A DNA stretch of 17,873 nt, from assembly GCA_019309665.1 (NCBI GenBank), contig JAFDFV010000024.1, forward strand, positions 1 through 17,873. Reading direction: 5' to 3'. Below are positions 6,075 through 13,882 of this stretch, in pieces. Numbering within the stretch: the stretch's first letter is position 1; every line of letters starts with the position of its first letter. The DNA is from Deltaproteobacteria bacterium. GTDB taxonomy: Bacteria > Desulfobacterota > Desulfobacteria > Desulfobacterales > ETH-SRB1. The notes below the pieces were generated by a model. It worked only from the letters and a program-made list of their open reading frames with translations, searched no databases and was not told the DNA's origin. Position numbers and translations under genes: made by a program.

Positions 6075-7733
6075 CTAAGCAGCTTTTGTTGTGGTATAGT
6101 ATTGTTGTGAGATAGAAAGGACGTTGTTTACAAGCCAGTATAAAACCAGCCCTGAAGAAAAATTTATAAAAATCACAGTGAAAACAAGTGGCATCAACAT
6201 CATAATTTTGGCCTGCGAAGGATCGCCCATTGCCGGTGAAATTTTCTGTTGTAAAAACATCGTCGCCCCCATAATAATTGTCAATACAGGAATACCATAT
6301 GGCGGCTGCATAAAAGGAATAGAAAAGCCAAAGTCAAAAAGGCGATCCGGAGCCGACAAGTCATTAATCCACCCAAAAAAAGGAGCGTGCCTCAGCTCTA
6401 TTGCTTCATACAACATCCGATACAGGGCAAAGAAAACAGGAATTTGTAAAACCATTGGAAGGCACCCACCCACGGGGTTTACCTTATATGTTTTATATAA
6501 CGCCATGGTTGCCTCATTCATCTTTTTCTTGTCACCCTTATATTTTTCTCTTATTTCCATTACCAGGGGTTGAATTTTCTTCATTTCGTTCATTGATTTA
6601 TAGCTCTTATTCCCAAGAGGCCACAGCAAAACCTTGGTAAAAATTGTTAAAACAATAATAGCTATGCCGTAATTTGAAATGATATGATCGTATATATAAT
6701 TCATGATCCAGAGGCATGGTTTAGCTAAAAAATCAAACATACCAAAATTTATAGCTTTATCAAGATCATAACCAATCTCCTTCACTACTTTCGTGCTCCT
6801 TGGCCCCATAAACAGATGAAACCCAAAAGTGCGCTGTGTGCCTGGATTTATAATACTCTCGGGTTGCACAAACTGATTTTCCAGAACATTGTCTTTGTCA
6901 AGGAAAAGACGCATACTCGCCGTAACAGCGCTTTCAGGTATAATACAGGACATAAAATATCGATCTTGTACAGCTATCCATTTCAATTCACCATTATATA
7001 TATTTTTATCTTCAATATCATCTGCCTTTACCTGCTCAAGAGCATTGTTTATTAAAGCACTTGGGCCCTCGAAGCCATACATGCTTCCATCTTCAGAATA
7101 GACTTTAAATAAAGATAGAAGCAAGTTGTCCTGAATGGTTTGATTTGAGCCGTTTTTAATTATAACCTTACATCCAACCATGTAAGTTTCAGGAGAAAAA
7201 AGAAACTTCTTTTCTATTACTATTCCATTAGAGGATTTCCAAAAAAACGACAATTCTCTTGAGTTATCGTATATCTCAATAGAGTCATCTTTAATATCCG
7301 TCATAAATAATGCATCATTTAGTGCTGGAACACTGTTTTCAGCCAGGCTGATTTTTATGGTTCCATTATGTAGCTCAGGGGGTATCATTTCGAGCAAAGG
7401 TGAGTCAGGCTCCATGCTTTCTTTGTATTTATTTAAGACAAAGCTCTTAAATACAGCTCCTTTTTCTGAAATAATTGCAGAATATAAAGGTGTATTAACC
7501 CTGACAACTCGTGGAGGTTTAATTGTCTTCAGTGCATCTTCTTTAATTAATGCGGTATGATCGACGGATTCAGTATTTATTTCTTTTATATATAATTCTT
7601 CTTTAGAGATAGTTTCTGTCTGCAAGTCTTGCTTTGGCTTTTCGACGACTTGTTTATCTACAAAGAAAATTTCCCATAATAAAAACACTGCAAATGAAAG
7701 AGCTATAGCTACAAATATTCGAGCCTGTTCCAT
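6075..7733 (-). CDS. yidC: Membrane protein insertase YidC (Gram-negative type)
   Basis: YidC inserts and folds inner-membrane proteins, alone or with SecYEG. The 552-aa product has the Gram-negative layout. A first membrane segment is at about residues 5-24 (ARIFVAIALSFAVFLLWEIFF). A large periplasmic beta-sandwich region follows to about 330. The conserved C-terminal five-helix core includes GIAIIVLTIFTKVLLWPLG, an invariant basic cytoplasmic loop (MNEMKKIQPLVMEIREKYKGD), NPVGGCLPMVLQIPVFFALY and the final SGLVLYWLVNNVLSISQQYY. I chose the ATG at 7733 rather than 7739 because AGGAG ends immediately before 7739 but lies 6 bases before 7733. yidD is upstream across an enlarged, repeat-bearing gap; jag follows after 15 bp. 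Confidence 0.96.
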   Translation of the reverse strand: MEQARIFVAIALSFAVFLLWEIFFVDKQVVEKPKQDLQTETISKEELYIKEINTESVDHTALIKEDALKTIKPPRVVRVNTPLYSAIISEKGAVFKSFVLNKYKESMEPDSPLLEMIPPELHNGTIKISLAENSVPALNDALFMTDIKDDSIEIYDNSRELSFFWKSSNGIVIEKKFLFSPETYMVGCKVIIKNGSNQTIQDNLLLSLFKVYSEDGSMYGFEGPSALINNALEQVKADDIEDKNIYNGELKWIAVQDRYFMSCIIPESAVTASMRLFLDKDNVLENQFVQPESIINPGTQRTFGFHLFMGPRSTKVVKEIGYDLDKAINFGMFDFLAKPCLWIMNYIYDHIISNYGIAIIVLTIFTKVLLWPLGNKSYKSMNEMKKIQPLVMEIREKYKGDKKKMNEATMALYKTYKVNPVGGCLPMVLQIPVFFALYRMLYEAIELRHAPFFGWINDLSAPDRLFDFGFSIPFMQPPYGIPVLTIIMGATMFLQQKISPAMGDPSQAKIMMLMPLVFTVIFINFSSGLVLYWLVNNVLSISQQYYTTTKAA

Positions 7734-7739
7734 GCCCAT

Positions 7740-8124
7740 CTCCTATTACATAAATGTTACAATCCTTTTCAAAAGAAAAGGAAAAAGTTAACGTCTAAAA
7801 TACATCTCTATTCGTAATAGTTCACGATTGTAAGTTTACGGTGAACTATTGAACAACTACATTTATCAAAAGCTTTAAAGAATAAAGGGCTGAATAAAAT
7901 TTTTGCGGTCACAGGGGCATAATTTTATGAGGCAAAACCGATTGGGGGGGGGCTAAGACTACCCAAAAGTCTTCATTTAATGTAAGCAGCGTTTATCTAT
8001 AGACTTTCAGATAATTAATTTCACAAGGTTAGAAGGAGGAAGGCGTATTAGTTATACGTCGACGACTGATAACACAGTGAAATTATTTATCTGAAAGTCT
8101 ATATGGCGGCTGACAGTTTGCTTG
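7740..8124. other. Enlarged yidD-yidC gap containing a MITE-like element
   Basis: The 385 bp between yidD and yidC hold no gene. They contain a 10-bp inverted repeat (aatagttcac 7816-7825, gtgaactatt 7841-7850, 15-base loop), a run of nine Gs (7944-7952), and the 106-bp element at 7998-8103. In most bacteria these two genes are adjacent, so the gap looks like accumulated insertion. Confidence 0.65.
7998..8103. mobile_element. MITE-like 106-bp element with 27-bp terminal inverted repeats
   Basis: The terminal repeats at 7998-8024 (tatagactttcagataattaatttcac) and 8077-8103 match at 26 of 27 positions as inverted copies. The 52-bp interior includes the palindrome cgtcgacg. The ends read TATA...TATA, consistent with insertion at a TA dinucleotide. 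There is no coding capacity, so any movement would need a transposase in trans. A degenerate half-copy lies at 3104-3144. Confidence 0.8.
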
Positions 8125-8337
8125 TTAAGGAACAGGATCAATTCCTCCCTCGTTAAAAGGATGACATCGAATAATTCTCTTTAAGGCAAAAATTAATCCT
8201 TTAAGCGGACCATAACGCAAAATAGCCTCATACGCATAATTAGAACAGGTGGGATAAAAACGACAAGAAGGACCCAGAACAGGAGACAGTGTGTATTGAT
8301 ACAACCTGATAAATATTAAAAAAATCCTTTTAATCAT
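8125..8337 (-). CDS. yidD: Membrane protein insertion efficiency factor YidD
   Basis: YidD is a small (about 70-aa) inner-membrane-associated protein that assists YidC-dependent insertion. With the start at 8337 (MIKRIFLIFIRLYQYTLSPV) the product is 70 aa. It shows the whole family signature: LGPSCRFYPTCSNYAYEAILRYG, then LALKRIIRCHPF-like sequence (FALKRIIRCHPFNEGGIDPVP) with conserved cysteines. The start overlaps the rnpA stop by 8 bases (ATGATTAA), implying translational coupling. A start at 8358 would add seven residues with no ribosome binding site. It belongs to the rpmH-rnpA-yidD-yidC series. Confidence 0.94.
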   Translation of the reverse strand: MIKRIFLIFIRLYQYTLSPVLGPSCRFYPTCSNYAYEAILRYGPLKGLIFALKRIIRCHPFNEGGIDPVP

Positions 8338-8683
8338 GACCAACTGATATTTTATCAAAAATTTTTTGAAGCAATAATAAAGCCCGGTCTGAAGTTAGTC
8401 CTGCAGCTTCTTTTCTGGCAATTATATTAATATCCCAAAAACCAGTTATCTTATGCCTGTTTAACCGAAAACATTCACGAAAAATACGTTTGATCCTGTT
8501 ACGTTCTACAGCGTTCCCAACCTTTTTGGATACAGTAACACCCAATCGTGTTCTCTTAAAACTGCCCGAAGTGAATAGAACAACAAAATACCTGTTCTGA
8601 AGTTTGATTCCACATCTTGATATTCTAAGAAAATCGGAATGTTTTAAAATTCTATCTGCCTTTGTAAAGGGAAAAAAGCGCAA
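8330..8683 (-). CDS. rnpA: Ribonuclease P protein component
   Basis: RnpA is the basic protein subunit of RNase P, which trims the 5' leader of tRNA precursors. The core motifs are FPFTKADRILKHSDFLRI, RLGVTVSKKVGNAVERNRIKRIFRECFR (the RNR signature) and a DINIIARKEAA segment. I place the start at the TTG at 8683, giving 117 aa. That position aligns with the N-terminus of other RnpA proteins, and GAGGG lies 9-10 bases upstream. The frame is open to a TTG at 8752 (140 aa), and a TTG at 8716 has AAAGG before it, so the exact start is uncertain. No ATG is available. It follows rpmH by 138 bp and overlaps yidD by 8 bases. Confidence 0.9.
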   Translation of the reverse strand: MRFFPFTKADRILKHSDFLRISRCGIKLQNRYFVVLFTSGSFKRTRLGVTVSKKVGNAVERNRIKRIFRECFRLNRHKITGFWDINIIARKEAAGLTSDRALLLLQKIFDKISVGHD

Positions 8684-8821
8684 AAAATATTTACCCTCTG
8701 TAGCCGAAATCGACAAATTGAAACCTTTGCAAAACACCCCCTTTTTGCCCAAATAGCGATAGAAGCGGGAATACAGAAACGACGGAGTATTAAACCCATG
8801 CTACGCAATAAAAACTGTTTT

Positions 8822-8956
8822 TTAAACAGCTAAACGATTTCTCCCCTTTGCTCTCCGCCTGTTAATAATTTTTCTTCCCTGTTTTGTTGACATTCTTTTC
8901 AAAAATCCATGTGTTCTGGCTCTTTTAATTCTGCTTGGCTGATAAGTTCTTTTCAT
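8822..8956 (-). CDS. rpmH: 50S ribosomal protein L34
   Basis: Translating the minus strand from 8956 gives a 44-aa, strongly basic protein. It begins MKRTYQPSRIKRARTHGF, continues KRMSTKQGRKIINRRRAKG and ends RNRLAV: the complete L34 sequence pattern at its usual length of 44-46 aa. AAAGGA lies 7 bases before the ATG. It heads the conserved rpmH-rnpA-yidD-yidC-jag-mnmE cluster, commonly found close to the chromosomal origin next to dnaA. Here no dnaA lies upstream; instead an intergenic repeat and then rng are found. Confidence 0.97.
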   Translation of the reverse strand: MKRTYQPSRIKRARTHGFLKRMSTKQGRKIINRRRAKGRNRLAV

Positions 8957-9313
8957 AATTCAATCCTTTGAGACCTCTGTAAACATCACTTCATGCCCGG
9001 CACAACCTGATGTCGGCAACAACCGATCAAAACATAGTTTGGTTTAACCTAAGTTGAGCGATTTTTTACTCAATCTGCGCCGATCTCTTGCGCATAAAGG
9101 CTTCGCAAAAAATCGCTCAACTTAGGTTTAAAAGTGGTTTAAATAAAATGAATATTTTCCAAGGTCTCCAAAAAAATAGCAAGTAATTATATAATAACAT
9201 ATTAAGATAATAATAATTATGATTTTAATAGCCGCAACTCAAATACATAAAATTTTAAAAAGAACACAATGTTTTTATATTGTCAAGCTCCAAAATTAAC
9301 CGGAAACTTACTG
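8957..9313. other. Intergenic region between rng and rpmH
   Basis: This 357-bp gap contains the 83-bp inverted repeat at 9046-9128. It also has a duplicated leader motif before rpmH: on the minus strand, two 15-mers GGTTGTTGCCGACAT and GGTTGTGCCGGGCAT at 9010-9024 and 8993-9007. A/T-rich DNA at 9160-9290 carries a TTGACA (9281-9286) whose downstream -10 is poor. The rpmH promoter is expected here but I cannot fix it. Confidence 0.55.
9046..9128. repeat. 83-bp inverted repeat downstream of rng
   Basis: A perfect 22-bp inverted repeat (aacctaagttgagcgatttttt at 9046-9067 and its complement at 9107-9128) surrounds a 39-base interior, which has its own small stem tgcgc/gcgca (9076-9080, 9090-9094). 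The same end sequence recurs at 17741-17767, and part of the interior recurs at 17848-17873. It lies in the rng 3' region and might act as an mRNA stabiliser. No T-run follows the stem. Confidence 0.8.
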
Positions 9314-10843
9314 CTATTCTTTGAGAACTTCAAAAATATCAAATTCTTCCATATGAAACTGAGGATTAGGGTATATTACAATTCGTTTGCCAAGAGTTTG
9401 TTCTAAGGAGGTTATGATATGATTTTCATCGCCGAGAAGAAGATCAGCAATTTTGGAATTTACCCTTATGGTCAGTTGAACCCCTGCCATATTGGACGCG
9501 TCTCGGAGTATCTCCCTGTAAATATTATAACAAATTGTTTGTCTGGATATAAGGGAACCCTCTCCATCGCAATAAAAACAAGGCTCGCAAAGCATCCTTG
9601 TCAGCGTCTGTTTAGTCCGTTTGCGGGTCATCTGTATTAAACCCATCTCCGACATCGGAAGAACATGAGTCTTGCTTCTATCTTTTGTCAGCGCCTTCTT
9701 AAGGGCTTTAAATATTTTTTCCTGGTTTGATTTTTTTTCAACATCAATAAAATCTATTATAATTATACCGCCTATATCTCTAAGGCGTATTTGATATGCT
9801 ATCTCTTTAACGGCCTCTAAATTTGTCTTTAAAATTGTTTCCTCAAGATTATACTTGCCAACATATCGACCTGTATTTACATCTATAGATACAAGGGCTT
9901 CCGTTTGTTCAATCACAATATAGCTGCCTGATTTAAGCCACACTTTTCTTTTTAATACACGTGATATGTCGCCTTCTAAATTATAAGCATCAAAAATTGA
10001 CTCGGAACCTTCGTATAGCTCAACAGAATCCTTTAAGCTTGGCATGAATGTATCGAGAAAAGAAAGAATTGATTCAAAACCGGAACGAGAATCAATAATT
10101 AATTTTTCTGCTTCGTTGGTCAAAAGATCCCTTACCGCTCGAAGGCTAACGGTAAGCTCCTGGTGTAAAAGAGAAGGCGCCGGTGCTGACTTGTATCTTC
10201 TCTGGATGCTTTCCCACAAATTGTCAAGAAAACCCATTTCTTTTTCGAGCTTCTCTTCATATATGCCCTCACTAACCGTCCTCACAATATAGCCATAAGA
10301 TTCTTTTTTTAAGGACAGAACTATATTTTTTAAACGTTCACGTTCGGTTTCGCTTTCTATACACCTGGATATACCAATATGATCAGATGTCGGCATAAGA
10401 ACAAGGAAGCGGCCTGGAAGCGAAATATAATTGGTTACTCTTGGCCCCTTTGTCCCAATTGCGGACTTGGAAACCTGAATCATAATCTCCTGGCCCTCGG
10501 TAATAAGCTCCTCAATGTGACGGCTATCCCGTTCTATGGGGGATGAGGTATGATTTGCAGTGCCTGTGCCGGAAATTTCAGGGTCAAGATCTCTGTTTTT
10601 AATAAAAATTTGTTCGAATTCTTTATAATCATTGCAAATTACATCATCAACATATATAAAAGCCGCCTGATTTAAACCAATATCAACAAAGGCTGCCTGC
10701 ATACCCGGCATCCCTTTATATATATTTCCCGCTATATTGGAATCATCTCCTCTCTCAATAAAAAGTTCTACAATTGTTCCATCTTCAAGAAGAGCGACCC
10801 GCGTTTCATGTTCTGCAACATTTATGATTAGCTTTTTATGCAT
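9314..10843 (-). CDS. rng: Ribonuclease G (RNase E/G family)
   Basis: This is an endoribonuclease of the RNase E/G family, acting in rRNA 5'-end maturation and mRNA decay. The 509-aa length suits RNase G (E. coli 489) rather than RNase E. It begins KKLIINVAEHETRVALLEDG and contains an S1-type RNA-binding region (GNIYKGMPGMQAAFVDIGL onward). The DNase I-like catalytic core carries aspartates in VSIDVNTG (D321) and IIDFIDVE (D364), followed by the zinc-link cysteines CEPC (C419, C422). It starts 15 bp after the radical SAM gene and is surely cotranscribed with it. This pairing recurs in many bacteria. No Shine-Dalgarno precedes the ATG, although the start is supported by the family N-terminus. 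Confidence 0.95.
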   Translation of the reverse strand: MHKKLIINVAEHETRVALLEDGTIVELFIERGDDSNIAGNIYKGMPGMQAAFVDIGLNQAAFIYVDDVICNDYKEFEQIFIKNRDLDPEISGTGTANHTSSPIERDSRHIEELITEGQEIMIQVSKSAIGTKGPRVTNYISLPGRFLVLMPTSDHIGISRCIESETERERLKNIVLSLKKESYGYIVRTVSEGIYEEKLEKEMGFLDNLWESIQRRYKSAPAPSLLHQELTVSLRAVRDLLTNEAEKLIIDSRSGFESILSFLDTFMPSLKDSVELYEGSESIFDAYNLEGDISRVLKRKVWLKSGSYIVIEQTEALVSIDVNTGRYVGKYNLEETILKTNLEAVKEIAYQIRLRDIGGIIIIDFIDVEKKSNQEKIFKALKKALTKDRSKTHVLPMSEMGLIQMTRKRTKQTLTRMLCEPCFYCDGEGSLISRQTICYNIYREILRDASNMAGVQLTIRVNSKIADLLLGDENHIITSLEQTLGKRIVIYPNPQFHMEEFDIFEVLKE

Positions 10844-10858
10844 GTATTTGATTTTTTA

Positions 10859-13360
10859 TTATATTTTAATAAATCTTGCTTTTTTTGCTTTTTCATCGGT
10901 CAGCTTGAAAATTTCCTTAATTACCTCTAAAGGCCTCATCTGTAATTTGTCTGGTTTAAGCAACTCTATGTCTAAAACCATATACTTTAAGTCTATCTTT
11001 TTCAACCTCCCTTTTTTGTCAATACGAGAAACGATGAACTCCGGGCTTTGTAAAAAAATTTCCAGCTCTTTATTATCAAAAAATTCTTCTTTTATTGTAA
11101 CAATATAATTATATTTTTTCTCATTATTATGGACCTTTTTGGTTGAAACAATTTGACAGTCGTGAACAGAAAGACCTTCCGGAAGGTGCTTATTTAAAGT
11201 TTCTATTATTGACTGTGGTTTAAAATTCTCTGGAACAACGAGATAAAAATATTCTTTTAGACTTTCCAGGCCGATAGGCAAAGTATCTTCAAAAGAAATT
11301 TTTGGTTTAGGATGAAATCCTTCTGAATACTTAATTGGTATCCCGGCACGCCTTATGGCTCGCAAAAAAATATTAACAAGTTCAAGATGTCCAAAATATT
11401 TTGCCTGGTCTATTTTTGAAAAAGCAACTTTGAGTGTTTTTAATAACGCACCTCTTATAACCGGCTTGATATTATCCGAGGTTAACAAACCACTGCCAAT
11501 ATCAAATGCTGATTTCTCCGCAGGCATTTCAAACACTTTTGGTTCTATAACAGTAAAATCGCATACTCCGCAGGCGTTACAATTACCCGTACGACAGTCC
11601 GGAGTAAGTTCGCCCCTTGTTGCTTTTTCCCATTCTTCTATTAAATATTTTTTTTCAATCCCAACATCAATGTGGTCCCATGGAAGCGGCTCGTTTGTGT
11701 TCCTTGACCTGCCTGTATAAAAACCTATATCCACCCCCTCATCACAAACAGCCTCCTGCCACAAGCTATATCTAAACCAGTCACTCCAGCCATCCAACTT
11801 GCATCCCTTCTTGTGCGCAGCTACCAGTAAATGTGAAAGCTGTCTGTCGCCGCGCGCCCAAAGCCCCTCGATCGAACTAACCTCCGGGTTTTGCCATTTA
11901 AAATTAATACCGGACATTTTAAGATTGTTCTGCAGCCAGCCAATCCTATCCTTTGATTCAGACAGAGAAATCAGTGGTGCCCACTGAAAGGGAGTATGAG
12001 GTTTTGGAATAAAGGTTGTAAAACTAACATTTATTTTATTTTTGCGCCGCCCTTTGCCGGTATTAATCCTTCTAAGTTCTTTTACAAGATTCACAATTGA
12101 TTTAAGATCTTCACTTGTCTCTGTTGGAAGACCAACCATAAAATAAAGCTTTATAACCTGCCAGCCCAAATCATAAGCGTTTTTCACTGTATCAATGATA
12201 TCTTTCTTTTTAATATTCTTATTAATAACATCGCGAAGCCTTTGGCTGCCGGCTTCGGGAGCTATGGTGAACCCTGTTTTTCTGACTCGCTTAATATGTT
12301 GCATGAGCTCCGGCGTCAATGTTCCTGCCCGTAGAGAAGGAAATGAAACAGCTATATTTCTTGGCTCGCACAAAGTCATAAGCTGTTCCATCAGGGGGTT
12401 TATACATATATAATCTCCAATACTTAACGACAACAAAGAGATATCCTCGTAACCGGTTGCTGTTATTGATTTGTTCGATAGAGCCAGAATTGTATCCACA
12501 GATCTTTCCCGTACTGGACGGTATATCATCCCTGCCTGACAAAATCTACAACCCCTTGTACACCCCCTGGATACTTCAAGACGAAGGCGATCGTGTATGG
12601 GCCTGCCATAGGGTATGATCGGGGCTTCAGGAAAAGGTGCTTTATCAAGATCATCTACTATAGCTTTCTTAATTTTTTGGTATTTCGAAAACCTGGGCAA
12701 AAGAATCTGAAAACCTGATCCGTCAAATTTTGGTTCAAAAAAAGCCGGTATATAAACACCCTGTATGTCTGACCAGATTTTATAAAGAACTTCTTTTTCT
12801 CCATTGAAGCCCTCTTTCCATTTAAGCCAGGAACGAGACATTTCCATTATTACGTTTTCACCGTCTCCTATAACAATAGCATCAAAAAAGTCGGCAACAG
12901 GCTCAGGGTTACAGGCACAAGGACCACCCGCAATTATTAAAGGATGTGAACTATCTCTTTGCGAAGAAAAAAACGGAATTTCTGCAAGGTCTAGAATGTT
13001 AAGAACATTAGTATAATTCAATTCATAAAGGAGGCTGAACCCGATAATATCAAACTCTTTAAGAGGTTTTTTAGATTCCAGGGACATTAATGGGGTATTG
13101 GACGACCTGAGATATGCCTCCATATCCGTACCTGGAACAAAAACCCTTTCCGCTGCAATTTCTTCATGACTATTTAATATATGATAAAGTATGGGTAGCC
13201 CTAAATGAGATGTTCCTATTTCGTAAAGATCCGGAAAAACAAGAGCAATGCTGAGCTTTACTTTGCTTTCATCTTTTTTTATACAATTTATTTCCGTGCC
13301 TAAATAACGACTTGGCCTCTCAACCAGCGGCAGGATGTCTTGAATGGATTTAATGTTCAT
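10859..13360 (-). CDS. B12-binding-type radical SAM protein fused to DUF2344 (TIGR03960/TIGR03936)
   Basis: This 833-aa protein is a radical SAM enzyme of unresolved substrate, classed as TIGR03960 with a C-terminal TIGR03936/DUF2344 domain. The N-terminal region resembles a cobalamin-binding fold: IIGFSLLYELNYTNVLNILD, then IIAGGPCACNPEPVADFFDAIVIGDGE. The [4Fe-4S] cluster motif is SRGCTRGCRFC (C267, C271, C274), followed by the SAM barrel (APEAGSQRLRDVINKNI). A cysteine-rich linker, CRTGNCNACGVC, precedes the C-terminal domain (KVAFSKIDQAKYFGHLELV, then IKYSEGFHPKPKISFEDTLP). The N-terminus ILPLVERPSRYLGTEIN matches family starts, so 13360 is preferred even though no ribosome binding site is seen. 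Its conserved linkage to rng suggests an RNA or ribosome-related modification, which is an inference. Confidence 0.93.
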   Translation of the reverse strand: MNIKSIQDILPLVERPSRYLGTEINCIKKDESKVKLSIALVFPDLYEIGTSHLGLPILYHILNSHEEIAAERVFVPGTDMEAYLRSSNTPLMSLESKKPLKEFDIIGFSLLYELNYTNVLNILDLAEIPFFSSQRDSSHPLIIAGGPCACNPEPVADFFDAIVIGDGENVIMEMSRSWLKWKEGFNGEKEVLYKIWSDIQGVYIPAFFEPKFDGSGFQILLPRFSKYQKIKKAIVDDLDKAPFPEAPIIPYGRPIHDRLRLEVSRGCTRGCRFCQAGMIYRPVRERSVDTILALSNKSITATGYEDISLLSLSIGDYICINPLMEQLMTLCEPRNIAVSFPSLRAGTLTPELMQHIKRVRKTGFTIAPEAGSQRLRDVINKNIKKKDIIDTVKNAYDLGWQVIKLYFMVGLPTETSEDLKSIVNLVKELRRINTGKGRRKNKINVSFTTFIPKPHTPFQWAPLISLSESKDRIGWLQNNLKMSGINFKWQNPEVSSIEGLWARGDRQLSHLLVAAHKKGCKLDGWSDWFRYSLWQEAVCDEGVDIGFYTGRSRNTNEPLPWDHIDVGIEKKYLIEEWEKATRGELTPDCRTGNCNACGVCDFTVIEPKVFEMPAEKSAFDIGSGLLTSDNIKPVIRGALLKTLKVAFSKIDQAKYFGHLELVNIFLRAIRRAGIPIKYSEGFHPKPKISFEDTLPIGLESLKEYFYLVVPENFKPQSIIETLNKHLPEGLSVHDCQIVSTKKVHNNEKKYNYIVTIKEEFFDNKELEIFLQSPEFIVSRIDKKGRLKKIDLKYMVLDIELLKPDKLQMRPLEVIKEIFKLTDEKAKKARFIKI

Positions 13361-13368
13361 GATATGAA

Positions 13369-13395
13369 TTTATATATCTGATAAATTATTAACAA
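13369..13395 (-). promoter_or_regulatory. Possible promoter of the radical SAM-rng operon
   Basis: On the minus strand TTGTTA (13390-13395) and TATAAA (13369-13374) are 15 bases apart. Initiation would fall at about 13362, next to the ATG at 13360, implying a leaderless message consistent with the absent Shine-Dalgarno. The spacing is short and the DNA is very A/T-rich, so this is weak. Confidence 0.25.
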
Positions 13396-13452
13396 TCAGA
13401 AATTAAAAAACTCAAAAGTAACTTGTTAACAATTAGAGGTGGCGGGCATTTA
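13395..13452 (+). repeat. Member D of the 'aactcaaaagtaacttg' repeat family
   Basis: Bases 13407-13438 are identical to 3184-3215. The flanks extend the match to the 53-bp repeats read in reverse: atcagaaatt at the left and agagg-ggcgggca-tta at the right. It therefore links the two repeat types into one family. It lies just upstream of the radical SAM gene start. Confidence 0.75.
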
Positions 13453-13683
13453 AATTTAAAACGGCTGACTGTTTGAGCGTATTAGTGAGCGTTAAGAAAA
13501 AAAGAGGCACTTTTGTATATTTTTGTTAAAAGGATAAACTCAAGCCATAACGTTCTATTTTTCTAACTGATATTAATACTCTTTTTTCTTTAGGCTCACT
13601 TATGCGCGAGTAAATTTCTTAACAATATGAACTCGAAAAAAATATAACGATGACAAAGCTAACAACTCAAAGCAACAAAAAAC

Positions 13684-13872
13684 TTAGGGCTCGGTCAAAA
13701 ACAACTTAGTAGAATTTGCGCTCGAATTTGCCGTAGATTTAATTGATCTGATTGAGCGAAACCGCAGGAATAGCGAGCTATTCCGAGGACTTTTGCGATT
13801 GAAAATCGGTTAAATATCTGGTGAAGTCGGGATGCAAAAATGCCAAATTATTTTTTTCCGAGCCCTTATTAC
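13684..13872. mobile_element. 189-bp foldback (MITE-like) element, copy 1, upstream of asnS
   Basis: The ends gggctcggtcaaaa and ttttccgagccc are inverted. The whole element is an imperfect palindrome whose centre is ggaatag-cgag-ctattcc (13768-13785). A second copy lies at 15283-15471, of the same length and orientation, with about 14 mismatches and no indels (hand count). TTA flanks the gggctcg/cgagccc core on both sides, a possible 3-bp target duplication. It has no coding capacity. Confidence 0.85.
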
Positions 13873-13882
13873 AGGGGATTTT

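Larger units (their letters stand above)
13361..13882. other. Repeat-rich divergent intergenic region upstream of asnS
   Basis: These 522 bp separate the divergent radical SAM gene and asnS. They contain a repeat-family member (13395-13452) and an A/T-rich stretch with a 9-bp inverted pair (gttaagaaa 13491-13499, tttcttaac 13615-13623). The 189-bp foldback element (13684-13872) ends 10 bp before the asnS ATG. No open frame looks like a gene. Confidence 0.6.

Noticed and set aside
6124..6573. 149-aa plus-strand open frame inside yidC
   Set aside because: Entirely antisense to a secure full-length YidC coding region, with no ribosome binding site and no recognisable protein; a shadow frame.
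7816..7850. Terminator or riboswitch upstream of yidC
   Set aside because: Only a 10-bp A/T-rich inverted repeat without a T-tract and with no match to a riboswitch core I know.
8684..8752. Longer rnpA reading from TTG 8752
   Set aside because: Adds 23 residues without a ribosome binding site and beyond the family N-terminus; kept only as an alternative.
8957..9313. Candidate oriC next to rpmH
   Set aside because: Although the gene cluster suggests origin proximity, no TTATCCACA-type DnaA-box cluster was seen here or elsewhere; isolated near-matches (for example at 15272) are not enough.
13832..13882. Extended asnS start adding 17 residues
   Set aside because: The extra residues come from the right end of the foldback element and have no counterpart in AsnRS proteins; the ATG at 13883 fits the family N-terminus.
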